17,783 nt of DNA from DATHBP01 sp035296085 (GTDB taxonomy: Bacteria > Actinomycetota > Actinomycetes > Propionibacteriales > Nocardioidaceae). The notes below the pieces were generated by a model. That model was not told the DNA's origin. It worked only from the letters and a program-made list of their open reading frames with translations, and made no database searches. Location: NCBI GenBank assembly GCA_035296085.1, contig DATHBP010000135.1, forward strand, positions 1-17,783. The letters run 5' to 3'. Below are positions 8,401 through 15,047 of the stretch, in pieces; the stretch's first letter is position 1; each line of letters starts with the position of its first letter. The position numbers and the translations under genes were made by a program.

Positions 8401-8766
8401 CTCGGCGAGCACCGCCCACGGTTCCTGGTGGTCGACTACAAGACGAACTGGCTCGGCGGTGCGACAGGGGAGCCACTGACCGCATGGCACTACCGGCCGG
8501 AGGCGCTGGCGCAGGCGATGCTGGCGGCGCACTACCCGCTACAGCTGTTGCTGTACCTGGTGGCGCTGCACCGATACCTGCGCTGGCGGCAGCCCGCGTA
8601 CGACCCGGACCGGGATCTCGGTGGGGGTTTGTACCTCTTCCTGCGCGGCATGTGCGGTCCGAGCACGCCGACGGTGGACGGGGTGCCCTGCGGGGTCTTC
8701 GGCTGGGTGCCGCCTCCCGGGCTGGTCGACGAGCTGTCGACGCTGCTCGCCGGAGGTGCCGGGTGA
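5413..8766 (+). CDS. recB: Exodeoxyribonuclease V subunit beta (RecB helicase-nuclease)
   Basis: Superfamily 1A 3'-to-5' helicase with a C-terminal nuclease, 1117 aa. Helicase motifs run in order: Walker A ASAGTGKT (about 22-29), TTHAFCQQML, Walker B LIDEFQDTD (D269-E270), LIGDPKQAIYAFRGGD, TNWRSDEA, VITVHRSKGLQFPVVF and LLYVGLTRAQ. The nuclease active site is complete: H859 in VVHSVLE, D992 in GSLDAVL, D1008-Y1009-K1010 in VVDYKTNWLG, and Q1044-x3-Y1048 in QLLLY. An open frame extends upstream inside recC, but the natural start is the GTG at 5413, giving VSAPAPFNVCGPLPSG just before Walker A. This GTG overlaps the recC stop as GTGA, implying coupled, roughly equimolar synthesis. A charged, proline-rich linker (about 750-850) separates helicase and nuclease. 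Confidence 0.95.
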   Translation: MSAPAPFNVCGPLPSGTTVLEASAGTGKTFTIAALATRYVAEGHAALGELMLVTFGRAATQELRERVRDRLVTAERGLASPARAATSDDDLLRLLADADAAEVELRRKRLASALADFDAATIATTHAFCQQMLVGLGLSGDFEPHAVFVEDIDDIVTEVVDDLYLRKWGGPDSEPALFTYAQALSLARKVITDRHAALEPREAEPDSTAAVRVRFAARVRVEVDRRKRQRRLRDYEDLLTRLRDALQHPVRGEAARARVRSRYSVVLIDEFQDTDPVQWEILHSTFHGHQTLVLIGDPKQAIYAFRGGDVVTYLQARQEARAEATLATNWRSDEALVEGLGHVFREAALGDPRIVVRPVESAHSGRRLLGDTVGAAVRLRVVTRSALGSRPAATPRVGGVRAAVAADATAELIRLLESGAQLHLDDDLRRVAPGDVAVLVHTNTQAVLVHDALRAAGVPAVLTGAVDVFSTAMARDWLVLLQALEQPHRQARAHTAALGCFVGWDAAKLAEAGEAATEVLVPLLGEWAAVLDRRGVPALLEVVTEGGLLQRLLGTPDGERQLTDLRHIGEALHRAAAAEQLGTSALVEWLQRRIRDAGPEVEERSRRLESDAAAVQVITVHRSKGLQFPVVFAPFGWDRWIRQPDHPRFHADGGVRSLDVGGNEGALFAEHCGAYAREDAGESLRLLYVGLTRAQCQVVAWWAPSSNTSCAPLHRMLFADYAPGAEPADSVDLQPDGQVLERLAELAARSATTVSVEEVALPPPPTRWTPPTPSSQDLRVASFDRSLDTAWRRTSYTGLTADAHEAGVGSEPEEPRVADEPESAETPDENASARSDQRLAVPSPMAGLPSGASFGIVVHSVLENVDVSVPDLRTELVERSRDALARRLTGGYSADELAAALLPALETPLGKLAGGVRLRDVASRDRLAEMTFELPLAGGDHPGESAATLTRVAELLRRRLPADDPFAAYPDRLSGPGLEHRQLRGYLAGSLDAVLRLGEHRPRFLVVDYKTNWLGGATGEPLTAWHYRPEALAQAMLAAHYPLQLLLYLVALHRYLRWRQPAYDPDRDLGGGLYLFLRGMCGPSTPTVDGVPCGVFGWVPPPGLVDELSTLLAGGAG

Positions 8767-10598
8767 GCGTCGTGGACGACGACTTCGACGTCCGGCTGGC
8801 GCTGCGGAGCACCGGTCTGCTCGGCGAGTTCAACCGGGCTGGAGTGCTGTCGGCGGCTGACGTGCACGTCGCCTTGCGACTGGGCCGGCTCGGCCGAGAA
8901 GCCGACGAGCGGGTGCTCCTGGCAGCCGGGCTGGCGGTCCGCGGCGTCCGACTGGGCTCGGTGTGCGTCGACCTGCCGCAGCTGCGGTCCACCGTGACAT
9001 CGGAGGACGACTGGCTAGACGACGTGGAAGCGTTGGCGTGGCCGAGCCCGCAGGAGTGGCTGTCGCTGTGCGCCGGCAGTCCGCTGGTCGCCACCGGCTA
9101 CCCGCTCCGGTTGGTCGGCGACCTGCTGTACCTCGACCGATACTGGCGCCAGGAGCAGGTGGTGCGCCGCGAGCTCGACGACCGGGCAACGCGCGCAGTG
9201 CCGCCGGTGGACATCGATGCCGTGCGAGCGAAGCTCGCCGAGATGTTTACCGCACCCGGGCCTGACCCCCAGCGACTCGCGACCGCGATGGCTGTGCTGC
9301 GCTCGTTGACGGTCGTGGCCGGCGGACCTGGCACCGGCAAGACCACGACCGTGGCACGGCTCATCGAGCTGCTGGGCGCCATGCCGGGGCTGCGGCCACG
9401 GATCGCCCTGGCGGCACCCACTGGCAAGGCGGCCGCTCGGCTGAACGAGGCCGTGCACGAGGAGGCAGAGCGCCGTGGCTTCGACGTCGGCGATATCTCG
9501 GCGTCGACGCTGCACCGGCTGCTCGGACGCAAGCCCGGCAGCCGAAGCCGCTTTCGTCACGACCGGCACGACCGGCTGCCGTTCGACGTCGTGGTCGTGG
9601 ACGAGACGTCCATGGTGTCCCTGACGTTGATGTCTCGACTGATGGAGGCGGTTCGTCCGGAGGCCAGGCTGGTCCTGGTCGGCGACCCCGAACAGCTCGC
9701 GTCGGTCGAGGCCGGCGCGGTGCTCGGTGACATCGTCGAGCGACCGGCGCCCCCAGCGGCCGGCGTTCCGCCACAGCTGGCGCACGTTGTCGCGGCGGAT
9801 CTCGGCGATGCCGATGAGTCGGCGGTTCGCAACGGTGTCGTACGACTCTGGCTGACGCACCGCTTCGGCAGCGAGATCGAGAAGCTCGCTGCTGCCATCA
9901 AGGACGGGCGGCCCGACGATGTCGTTGGTCTGCTACGGCGGGGCGGGCCGTCGGTGTCCTTCGTCGAGGCCGCCACGGACGGCTCGGTGACACCCGGCCA
10001 GCTCGCTAGCCTGCGCGCAGACCTGGTGGGCGCAGGCAAGACGGTCGCCGAAGCGGCGTCCGAGGACAGCCTCCCGCGCGCGCTGGTCGCGTTGGGCCAG
10101 CACCGGCTGCTGTGTGCGCACCGGCGGGGCCCGTTCGGTGTCGAGAGGTGGACCGGACAGGTCGACCGATGGCTGGCCGAGGCGCTCGGCGAGCCGGCTC
10201 GCGTGGCTGGTTGGTATCGCGGTCAGCCGCTGCTTGTCACTGCCAACGACTACGAGCTGCAGCTGTTCAACGGTGACAGCGGTGTGATCGTGGACGCCGG
10301 CGAGCGGGGACTGCTCGCCGCGTTCAGCCGAGGCGGGATGCCTGTGCTGCTCCATCCCAGTCGGCTCTCGGCCGTGCAGACGGTGTACGCGATGACGGTG
10401 CACCGGGCCCAGGGCAGCCAGTTCGACCGGGTGACGCTGATCCTGCCGACGGCCGAGTCACGGGCGCTGACCCGCGAGCTGTTCTATACCGCCGTGACGC
10501 GGGCCCAGTCGCACGTGCGGGTGGTCGGGGCGGAGGCGGCCGTACGTCGAGCCGTGACCCGTCGGGTACCCCGGGCGAGCGGCCTGCGATCGGCGTGA
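8763..10598 (+). CDS. recD: Exodeoxyribonuclease V subunit alpha (RecD helicase)
   Basis: RecD, the 5'-to-3' SF1B motor of RecBCD, 611 aa, close to the E. coli length. The N-terminal about 150 residues correspond to the RecC-contacting region. Walker A is GGPGTGKTT (187-195, K193), Walker B is VVVVDETSM (D280-E281), and motif III is VLVGDPEQLASVEAGAVLGD. Later motifs are WLTHRF, YAMTVHRAQGSQFD (542-555) and FYTAVTRAQ (from 574). The start is the GTG at 8763, which overlaps the recB TGA as GTGA exactly like the recC-recB junction. The ATG further upstream lies inside recB. This is the last gene of the operon and it stops 14 bp from the convergent toxin-like gene. Confidence 0.95.
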   Translation: MSVVDDDFDVRLALRSTGLLGEFNRAGVLSAADVHVALRLGRLGREADERVLLAAGLAVRGVRLGSVCVDLPQLRSTVTSEDDWLDDVEALAWPSPQEWLSLCAGSPLVATGYPLRLVGDLLYLDRYWRQEQVVRRELDDRATRAVPPVDIDAVRAKLAEMFTAPGPDPQRLATAMAVLRSLTVVAGGPGTGKTTTVARLIELLGAMPGLRPRIALAAPTGKAAARLNEAVHEEAERRGFDVGDISASTLHRLLGRKPGSRSRFRHDRHDRLPFDVVVVDETSMVSLTLMSRLMEAVRPEARLVLVGDPEQLASVEAGAVLGDIVERPAPPAAGVPPQLAHVVAADLGDADESAVRNGVVRLWLTHRFGSEIEKLAAAIKDGRPDDVVGLLRRGGPSVSFVEAATDGSVTPGQLASLRADLVGAGKTVAEAASEDSLPRALVALGQHRLLCAHRRGPFGVERWTGQVDRWLAEALGEPARVAGWYRGQPLLVTANDYELQLFNGDSGVIVDAGERGLLAAFSRGGMPVLLHPSRLSAVQTVYAMTVHRAQGSQFDRVTLILPTAESRALTRELFYTAVTRAQSHVRVVGAEAAVRRAVTRRVPRASGLRSA

Positions 10599-10612
10599 GC
10601 CCCCGGGGCCCC

Positions 10613-11077
10613 TCAACCAGCCGCGTGCCTGCGGACCGCGGTGGCCACGACGTCGAAGCGCGCCTTGTCGAGCGTCGCTCCGGCGCGACGTATCCTCGCC
10701 GGGTCGATTCGCAGGATCCGGTCGACCCTTGCCTCGCTCGGTCGGTGCTCGGGGTCCCACGCGCCGGCCCCGACATCGACCCAGTAGCGCCCCCAGCGGG
10801 CCTCGTCGCCGGCGTCTCGATCATGGTCCTGGCTGCTGAGCATCACGGCCAGCAGCAGCCCCTCCTGGCGGCCGATGATCAGGACCGGGCGGTCCTTGCC
10901 CCGCTGCGGGTCGTCGTCGTATGCCACCCAGGTCCAGACGATCTCACCGGGGTCAGGGCGATCGTCGTCGTGCGGTGCGTAGTCCACCCGCGGTGGGCCG
11001 GCGAAGTCGGACAGCGTGCCCACCACTCGGGCCAGCCCTCGACGAGCTGCGCCACCGGCACGTACGGCGAAGGTCAT
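10613..11077 (-). CDS. PemK/MazF-type toxin-like protein, no partner visible
   Basis: Protein of 154 aa from ATG 11077. Its core PDPGEIVWTWVAYDDDPQRG followed by KDRPVLIIGR and LAVMLSSQDHD matches the PemK/MazF toxin fold, whose characterised members are ribosome-independent mRNA endonucleases. Actinobacteria carry many stand-alone members with an N-terminal extension, as here (about 45 residues rich in Ala, Arg, Gly). The frame extends to 11203, but the extra residues look non-coding. TAGCCT (11090..11085) lies 7 nt before the ATG, and there is no ribosome-binding site, so a leaderless mRNA is likely. No antitoxin gene adjoins it: upstream is a divergent YbjN-like gene and downstream is convergent recD. 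Toxicity is therefore unproven; it could be a domesticated or non-toxic homologue. Confidence 0.75.
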   Translation of the reverse strand: MTFAVRAGGAARRGLARVVGTLSDFAGPPRVDYAPHDDDRPDPGEIVWTWVAYDDDPQRGKDRPVLIIGRQEGLLLAVMLSSQDHDRDAGDEARWGRYWVDVGAGAWDPEHRPSEARVDRILRIDPARIRRAGATLDKARFDVVATAVRRHAAG

Positions 11078-11084
11078 GGCGGTG

Positions 11085-11090
11085 AGGCTA
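11085..11090 (-). promoter_or_regulatory. Candidate -10 of the PemK/MazF-like gene
   Basis: TAGCCT on the minus strand ends 7 nt before the ATG at 11077, which would place the transcription start at the start codon. No -35 is found at standard distance; a TTGACC lies 25 bp upstream, too far. The 110-bp divergent region to 11187 must also hold the promoter of the plus-strand gene, perhaps around GATAGA (11147-11152). Confidence 0.3.
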
Positions 11091-11187
11091 CGCGCCCATC
11101 CCCACCGGTAGGTCTGGTCAAGGCGACTGGACTGTCGGTCCGGGCCGATAGACAGGGACCTAACGAGACGAGCCGACAGGGGTCGAG

Positions 11188-11634
11188 ATGGATGCGAAGA
11201 CACGATGGTTGCACGCCTACGTCGAGAAATGTCTGCGCGCCGGGTCCCAGGACGCGCCGGTGACGGTCGATGGGGACGGGGACTTCTTCTACCGGTGGGG
11301 GACCGCAGCGTGTTGGGTGCGCGTCGAGACTCATCCCCGGATGGTCAAGGTGTTCGCGCACGCCGCAACCGGCGTCAAGAAGTCGGTGAAACTGCTGACC
11401 GAGATCAACGAGCTCAATGCCCGGGCTCGCACCGCGCGGACGTTCTGGGCGGATGGATACCTCGTCGTGACCCAGTCGATCCTGGCCGACGGGGTCACCC
11501 CTCGCTCGCTCGGACAAGCGTGCGCCTCCGTCGGCTCGGTGGCCGAGGACATCGGCACGCTGGCGGCGGCGTTCTTCGACGGCGCCACTCCGTTCCCGGC
11601 CGACGCAGCGACAGCCGAGGCGGGGGAGCCCTAG
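11188..11634 (+). CDS. YbjN / CesT-like chaperone-fold protein
   Basis: Small acidic cytoplasmic protein of 148 aa without signal peptide or membrane segment. Features such as CWVRVETHPRMVKVFAHAA, followed by KLLTEINELN and an alternating beta-strand/helix layout, match the YbjN/type III secretion chaperone-like (CesT) fold. It is widespread in actinobacteria and of unknown function, and is thought to bind peptides or partner proteins. The ATG at 11188 follows a good ribosome-binding site, AGGGG, 5 nt upstream. It is divergent from the toxin-like gene and 62 nt before the LURP-one-related gene on the same strand. The family call comes from pattern memory, not alignment. Confidence 0.65.
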   Translation: MDAKTRWLHAYVEKCLRAGSQDAPVTVDGDGDFFYRWGTAACWVRVETHPRMVKVFAHAATGVKKSVKLLTEINELNARARTARTFWADGYLVVTQSILADGVTPRSLGQACASVGSVAEDIGTLAAAFFDGATPFPADAATAEAGEP

Positions 11635-11696
11635 CGGCGGCGGCGGTAACGTTCGCGGAGCCAGTCCCGCACGCCCCCGTCTCGAAAGGCGCTCTC

Positions 11697-12287
11697 ATGC
11701 CCGACAGCAGCCGGCTCGAACGCTTCGTCGTGAAGCAACGCCTGACGATGATGGTCAACCGCTACGAGATCCGCGAGCTAAGCCCGGACGGTACGGAAGG
11801 TGCGCTGCTCGCCCTTGCGCAGCAAAAGCGCATGGCGTTCAAGGAAGAAGTGACGTTCTACGCCGACGAGGACCGCTCGGCGCCGGTGTTCAGCTTCAAA
11901 GCCCGCAAGCGGGTGGACCTCGGCGCGACCTATGACGTCCGGGACGGCACGGGTCGCGACATCGGATGGTTCCGCAAGGACTTCGGCAAGTCGCTGCTGC
12001 GCTCGACGTGGCACCTGGGAGCCGACGGTGTCGAGGCGACCGGTCAGGAGCGCAGCGCCGGGGTGGCGATCGCCCGGCGCGCCTGGGAGACGTTGCTGCC
12101 GATCGACCTGCCGTCACCGTTCGTCTTCCACTTCGACTTCGTCGACGAGGCCGGACAGCTGGTCATGTCGTCACAGCGCAAGCGCTCGCTGCGCGACCGC
12201 TATGAGGTGACCGTTCCCGGTGCGCGTCTCGACGCTCGGGTGGCGGCAGCGATGGCGGTTGCGTTAGACGCACTGCAGTCGCGCTGA
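11697..12287 (+). CDS. LURP-one-related (LOR) / tubby-like fold protein
   Basis: Protein of 196 aa. The segments MMVNRYEIRELSPDG, AQQKRMAFKEEVTFY, FSFKARKRVDLGATYDV, GWFRKDFGKSLLRSTW and VFHFDFVDEAGQLVMSSQRK form the string of beta-hairpins typical of bacterial LOR-family proteins. These share the tubby C-terminal-like barrel and may act at membranes as lipid-binding or scramblase-like proteins, though bacterial roles are little known. The start is ATG 11697, preceded by GAAAGG with a 7-nt spacer. The same frame is open further upstream but overlaps the YbjN-like gene there. The next gene begins only about 26 nt downstream, so the two are probably co-transcribed. Confidence 0.75.
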   Translation: MPDSSRLERFVVKQRLTMMVNRYEIRELSPDGTEGALLALAQQKRMAFKEEVTFYADEDRSAPVFSFKARKRVDLGATYDVRDGTGRDIGWFRKDFGKSLLRSTWHLGADGVEATGQERSAGVAIARRAWETLLPIDLPSPFVFHFDFVDEAGQLVMSSQRKRSLRDRYEVTVPGARLDARVAAAMAVALDALQSR

Positions 12288-12292
12288 GCCTC

Positions 12293-12302
12293 GAAAAGGA
12301 GG
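12293..12302 (+). promoter_or_regulatory. Strong ribosome-binding site before the GNAT gene
   Basis: GAAAAGGAGG is the best Shine-Dalgarno match seen in the window. It starts 6 nt after the LOR-family stop codon, consistent with independent initiation on a shared mRNA. Its spacing favours GTG 12314 (11 nt) over ATG 12338 (35 nt). Confidence 0.6.
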
Positions 12303-12313
12303 TGCCCGGTGCC

Positions 12314-13240
12314 GTGCTCGTCCGGCACCATCTCCCCATGCACCTCGACCTGCCCACCGGCTACACGACCCGCCCCCCCACCCTGGACGACGCGGAGGCC
12401 GTGACCGAGCTGGTCGGCGCCTGTGAGAAGCACGACACCGGCGAGGTGCTGATCGAGCTCGAGGACATCGTCGCCGACTGGCAGCGTCCGAGCTTGGATC
12501 TGGCGCGGGACAGCGTGCTGGTGATGGCCGGCAGCGATCTCGCAGCCTGCGGTGAGGTGGCCAAGGGCCGCCGGGCCGAGGTACACGTACGCCCGGAGCA
12601 TCGAGGCCGGGGCATCGGCAGCGCGCTGATGCGCTGGACGTGGGACGTCGCTCGGGCCTCCGGCGGGTCGGTCGTCGGCCAAAGCATCCCAGCCGCACTG
12701 ACCGACGCAGCGGAGCTGTTCACCAGCCACGGGTACGAGGCCCTGTGGACGTCGTGGATCCTCGAGCTCCCCCCGGATGCACCGCTCGGCGTCGCCGACC
12801 TTCCACCCGGCATCGAGGTCCGCTCGTTCGTCCCCGACCAGGACGAGCGGTCGGCCTTCCAGGTGATCGAAGATGCGTTCAACGAGTGGCCCAACCGTGA
12901 GCCCAGCACATTCGAGGACTGGACAGCGAGCGTGCTGGGACGCCCCGGCTTCGAGCCCGCGCAGCTGCAGCTCCTGGTCGACGGGCCGGACGTGGTGGGC
13001 GCCTGCAACACCACGATCACCCACGGCGACTGCTGGGTCGACCAGGTTGCCGTTCGGCGCGACCACCGCGGTCGAGGACTCGGCCGGGTGCTGTTAATGC
13101 GGGCGTTCCGCGAGGCCCGCGAGCGGGGTGCGGTGCGCTGCGAGCTGTCCACCGACTCACGCACTGGCGCACTGGGCCTCTACGAGCACGTCGGCATGCG
13201 CGTTCGGTCGACCTACGTGCACTGGGCCAAGCAGCTCTAG
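12314..13240 (+). CDS. Tandem-GNAT N-acetyltransferase
   Basis: About 308 aa with two GNAT acyl-CoA-binding domains in tandem. The first contains AEVHVRPEHRGRGIGSALMRW; the second contains VDQVAVRRDHRGRGLGRVLLMRAF, then STDSRTGALGLYEHVGMR. Both keep the (R/Q)xxGxG/A loop as HRGRGIG and HRGRGLG, so both could bind acyl-CoA. The layout resembles mycothiol synthase (MshD), but equally many uncharacterised tandem GNATs, and the substrate cannot be read from sequence. The GTG at 12314 follows a very strong AGGAGG (12297-12302) at 11 nt. ATG 12338, where similarity begins, is the alternative. The stop TAG lies in CTAG, shared with the convergent topoisomerase stop. Confidence 0.85.
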   Translation: MLVRHHLPMHLDLPTGYTTRPPTLDDAEAVTELVGACEKHDTGEVLIELEDIVADWQRPSLDLARDSVLVMAGSDLAACGEVAKGRRAEVHVRPEHRGRGIGSALMRWTWDVARASGGSVVGQSIPAALTDAAELFTSHGYEALWTSWILELPPDAPLGVADLPPGIEVRSFVPDQDERSAFQVIEDAFNEWPNREPSTFEDWTASVLGRPGFEPAQLQLLVDGPDVVGACNTTITHGDCWVDQVAVRRDHRGRGLGRVLLMRAFREARERGAVRCELSTDSRTGALGLYEHVGMRVRSTYVHWAKQL

Positions 13241-14295
13241 GCGGCCTCTCCCGGCTTGCGGCGGGCGCGTGCCTTCACCTGAGGCGACTCCTCGAGCAGC
13301 GCCAGCACCGCCTGCTCGATTCGTCCGTGCGTCGCCGGTTGGTCGGGGTCGGCGTCGACTCCGAGCTCGGTCAGGACCGGCTCGATGGTGTAGCCGTCTT
13401 CGAAGAGGTCGACGATCCGTGGGTCAACGTACGACGCCCTCGCGACCGTCGGCGTGTTGCCGAGGTAGTCGGCCACCTCGCGCATCGCCCGGGCGATAGC
13501 CCGCTTCCGGGCGGTGGGCGACTCGGCGGCGTTGGTCGACATCGCGAGCGCGACGGCGGCGAGGACCGTCGCGTGCCAGGTGCGAAAGTCCTTGGCGGAG
13601 ACATCGCAGCCGATCCTGGCTTTGACGTAGTCGTTGATGTCGCTCGACGTGACGTCGTGCCAGCGGCCGCCGACGCGGTAGGCGAGCAGCTCGTCGCCGC
13701 CACGGCGTCTGCGCATCGTATCGACCGCCGACCGGGTCTCGGAGTCCAGAAGCCGCCAGTAGCGGTCCTTTCCCGACTTGGCGACGTACTCGAAGACGAG
13801 CTCGTCACCACGGGCCCGTACGTGCTCCTTCTTGATCGTCGCCAGCCCGAAGCTGCTGTTCTGCTCGGCGTAGGACTCGCCGCCGACGCGGAAGAAGCCC
13901 AGGTCGAGCAGCCGGAACGCCGTCGCCAGTGCTTTGTCGCGCGGCATACCCGGTAGCCGCAGGTGCTCCGCCACCTCCGCACGCGCCCTGGGCAGCTCCT
14001 TGGCGACGGTAAGGATCCGGTCGTGCTTGGCCTGGTCGCGCTGACGGCGCCACTCCGGGTGGTAGAGGTACTGGCGCCGGCCGGCGTCGTCATAGCCGAC
14101 CGCCTGGATGTGACCGTTGGGGTAGGGGCAGATCCACACCTCGCGCCACGCCGGCGGGATGACCAGGGCACGGCATCGGTCGCGATCAGCCGCCGCGAGC
14201 GGAACACCCCGCTGGTCGGCGTAGTGAAACCCGCGGCCCCGCCGGCGCCGCGTCCAGCCGGGCTGGTTCGGCGAGACCGTACGCAAGCGGGGCAC
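13237..14295 (-). CDS. DNA topoisomerase IB (poxvirus type)
   Basis: Type IB topoisomerase of 352 aa that relaxes supercoils through a 3'-phosphotyrosine intermediate; bacterial poxvirus-like enzymes are about 350 aa. The N-terminal DNA-clamp domain includes GRGFHYAD and IPPAWREVWICPYPNGHIQA. The catalytic set is visible: R136 in FFRVGGESY, a lysine at 173 or 176 in VAKSGK, R238 and H241 in DFRTWHATVLA, and the nucleophile Y289 in ARASYVDPRI. The frame is open to 14550, but the added 85 residues are low-complexity and overlap the divergent gene. GTG 14295 (PRLRTVSPNQPGW...) fits homologues. It has no ribosome-binding site but a CACAAT hexamer 6 nt upstream. It converges on the GNAT gene. Confidence 0.92.
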   Translation of the reverse strand: MPRLRTVSPNQPGWTRRRRGRGFHYADQRGVPLAAADRDRCRALVIPPAWREVWICPYPNGHIQAVGYDDAGRRQYLYHPEWRRQRDQAKHDRILTVAKELPRARAEVAEHLRLPGMPRDKALATAFRLLDLGFFRVGGESYAEQNSSFGLATIKKEHVRARGDELVFEYVAKSGKDRYWRLLDSETRSAVDTMRRRRGGDELLAYRVGGRWHDVTSSDINDYVKARIGCDVSAKDFRTWHATVLAAVALAMSTNAAESPTARKRAIARAMREVADYLGNTPTVARASYVDPRIVDLFEDGYTIEPVLTELGVDADPDQPATHGRIEQAVLALLEESPQVKARARRKPGEAA

Positions 14296-14301
14296 AGGGC
14301 C

Positions 14302-14307
14302 ATTGTG
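14302..14307 (-). promoter_or_regulatory. Candidate -10 of the topoisomerase IB gene
   Basis: CACAAT on the minus strand ends 6 nt before the GTG at 14295, so transcription would begin at the start codon. It shares A2 and T6 with TAnnnT. No -35 is recognisable. The 77-bp intergenic region also contains a mirrored element for the divergent gene. Confidence 0.3.
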
Positions 14308-14360
14308 ACCGCGCGCGGGCGCTCGCACACCTGGTCGACTGGGACCGTCCGGTGGGCTGG

Positions 14361-14366
14361 GATACT
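14361..14366 (+). promoter_or_regulatory. Candidate -10 of the HicB/DinB-like gene
   Basis: GATACT ends 6 nt before the GTG at 14373 and there is no ribosome-binding site, so a leaderless mRNA is likely. No clear -35 is visible at 16-18 bp. Confidence 0.35.
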
Positions 14367-14372
14367 GCGCCG

Positions 14373-15044
14373 GTGAACGCACGTCCGCGGCACCGCGTCT
14401 ACCTCGAGACCGGTGCGAAGCGAACGTTCGCGTGCAGTGTGGACTGGCCGGGGTGGGCGCGTTCCGGTCGAGACGAGGAGCAGGCGCTGGAGGCGCTGGC
14501 GGCCTACGCGCCCAGGTTCGCCGTCGTCGCCGAGGCCGCCGACCTGCCATTCCGAGCCGACCTGGCTGTGCAGGTCGTTGAGCGGGCGCCGGGCTCCGGC
14601 ACCACCGACTTCGGTGCGCCGGGCGCGGTCCCGCATCTCGACCACGAACCGCTGGACGAGGAGGAGGCCGCGCGCCAGACGGCGCTGGTGCGGGCGGCGT
14701 GGTCGGTGTTCGACCGGGTGGTCAGCGAGGCGCCCGCCGCCCTGCGCAAGGGTCCACGGGGTGGCGGTCGTGACCGCGACGCGGTGGCAGACCACGTCAT
14801 GGGCGCTGAGTCGTCCTACGCACGCACACTCGGCGTCCGGCACAAGCAGCCCACGTGGGCTGACCGGCCGGCGGTCGAGGCGCTTCGCGAGGACATAGCC
14901 GCGGTGCTCGCCGTGCCCTGGTCGGGTGGCGCGCCAGCGAAGGGACCGCGAGGTGGCAAGGGTTGGCCGCCCCGGTACGCGGCGCGGCGCATCGCGTGGC
15001 ATGTTCTCGACCACGCGTGGGAGATCGAGGACAAGGCGACCTGA
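14373..15044 (+). CDS. Conserved protein with HicB-like N-terminus and DinB-like C-terminus
   Basis: Protein of 223 aa. The first about 50 residues (VYLETGAKRTFACSVDWPGW, then SGRDEEQALEAL) resemble a HicB-type antitoxin fold, which has the pattern WPG...G..EEAL. The C-terminal about 130 residues look like a DinB/maleylpyruvate-isomerase helical bundle, with H141 in ADHVMGAE and H210-x3-H214 in WHVLDHAWEIED. These could form the three-histidine metal site of DinB proteins. I recall the same whole protein, annotated hypothetical, in many actinobacteria, so the arrangement is probably ancestral rather than a recent fusion. The function is unknown; DinB relatives include thiol-dependent metalloenzymes. 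GTG 14373 is chosen from the -10 spacing. The gene ends 3 bp from the convergent arfB-like gene. Confidence 0.7.
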   Translation: MNARPRHRVYLETGAKRTFACSVDWPGWARSGRDEEQALEALAAYAPRFAVVAEAADLPFRADLAVQVVERAPGSGTTDFGAPGAVPHLDHEPLDEEEAARQTALVRAAWSVFDRVVSEAPAALRKGPRGGGRDRDAVADHVMGAESSYARTLGVRHKQPTWADRPAVEALREDIAAVLAVPWSGGAPAKGPRGGKGWPPRYAARRIAWHVLDHAWEIEDKAT

Positions 15045-15047
15045 CGT

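Noticed and set aside
7529..9094. Long minus-strand open frame of 521 codons across the recB-recD junction
   Set aside because: Ser/Arg/Pro-rich low-complexity translation typical of a shadow frame antisense to two clear genes.
10599..10612. GC-only palindromes CCCCGGGG and GGGGCCCC between convergent recD and the toxin-like gene, possible bidirectional terminator
   Set aside because: The palindromes leave no loop and there is no T tract on either strand; in such GC-rich DNA this arises by chance.
13371..15014. Minus-strand frame of 547 codons overlapping topoisomerase IB and the HicB/DinB-like gene
   Set aside because: Arg/Ser-rich shadow in a different frame from the clear topoisomerase IB catalytic motifs.
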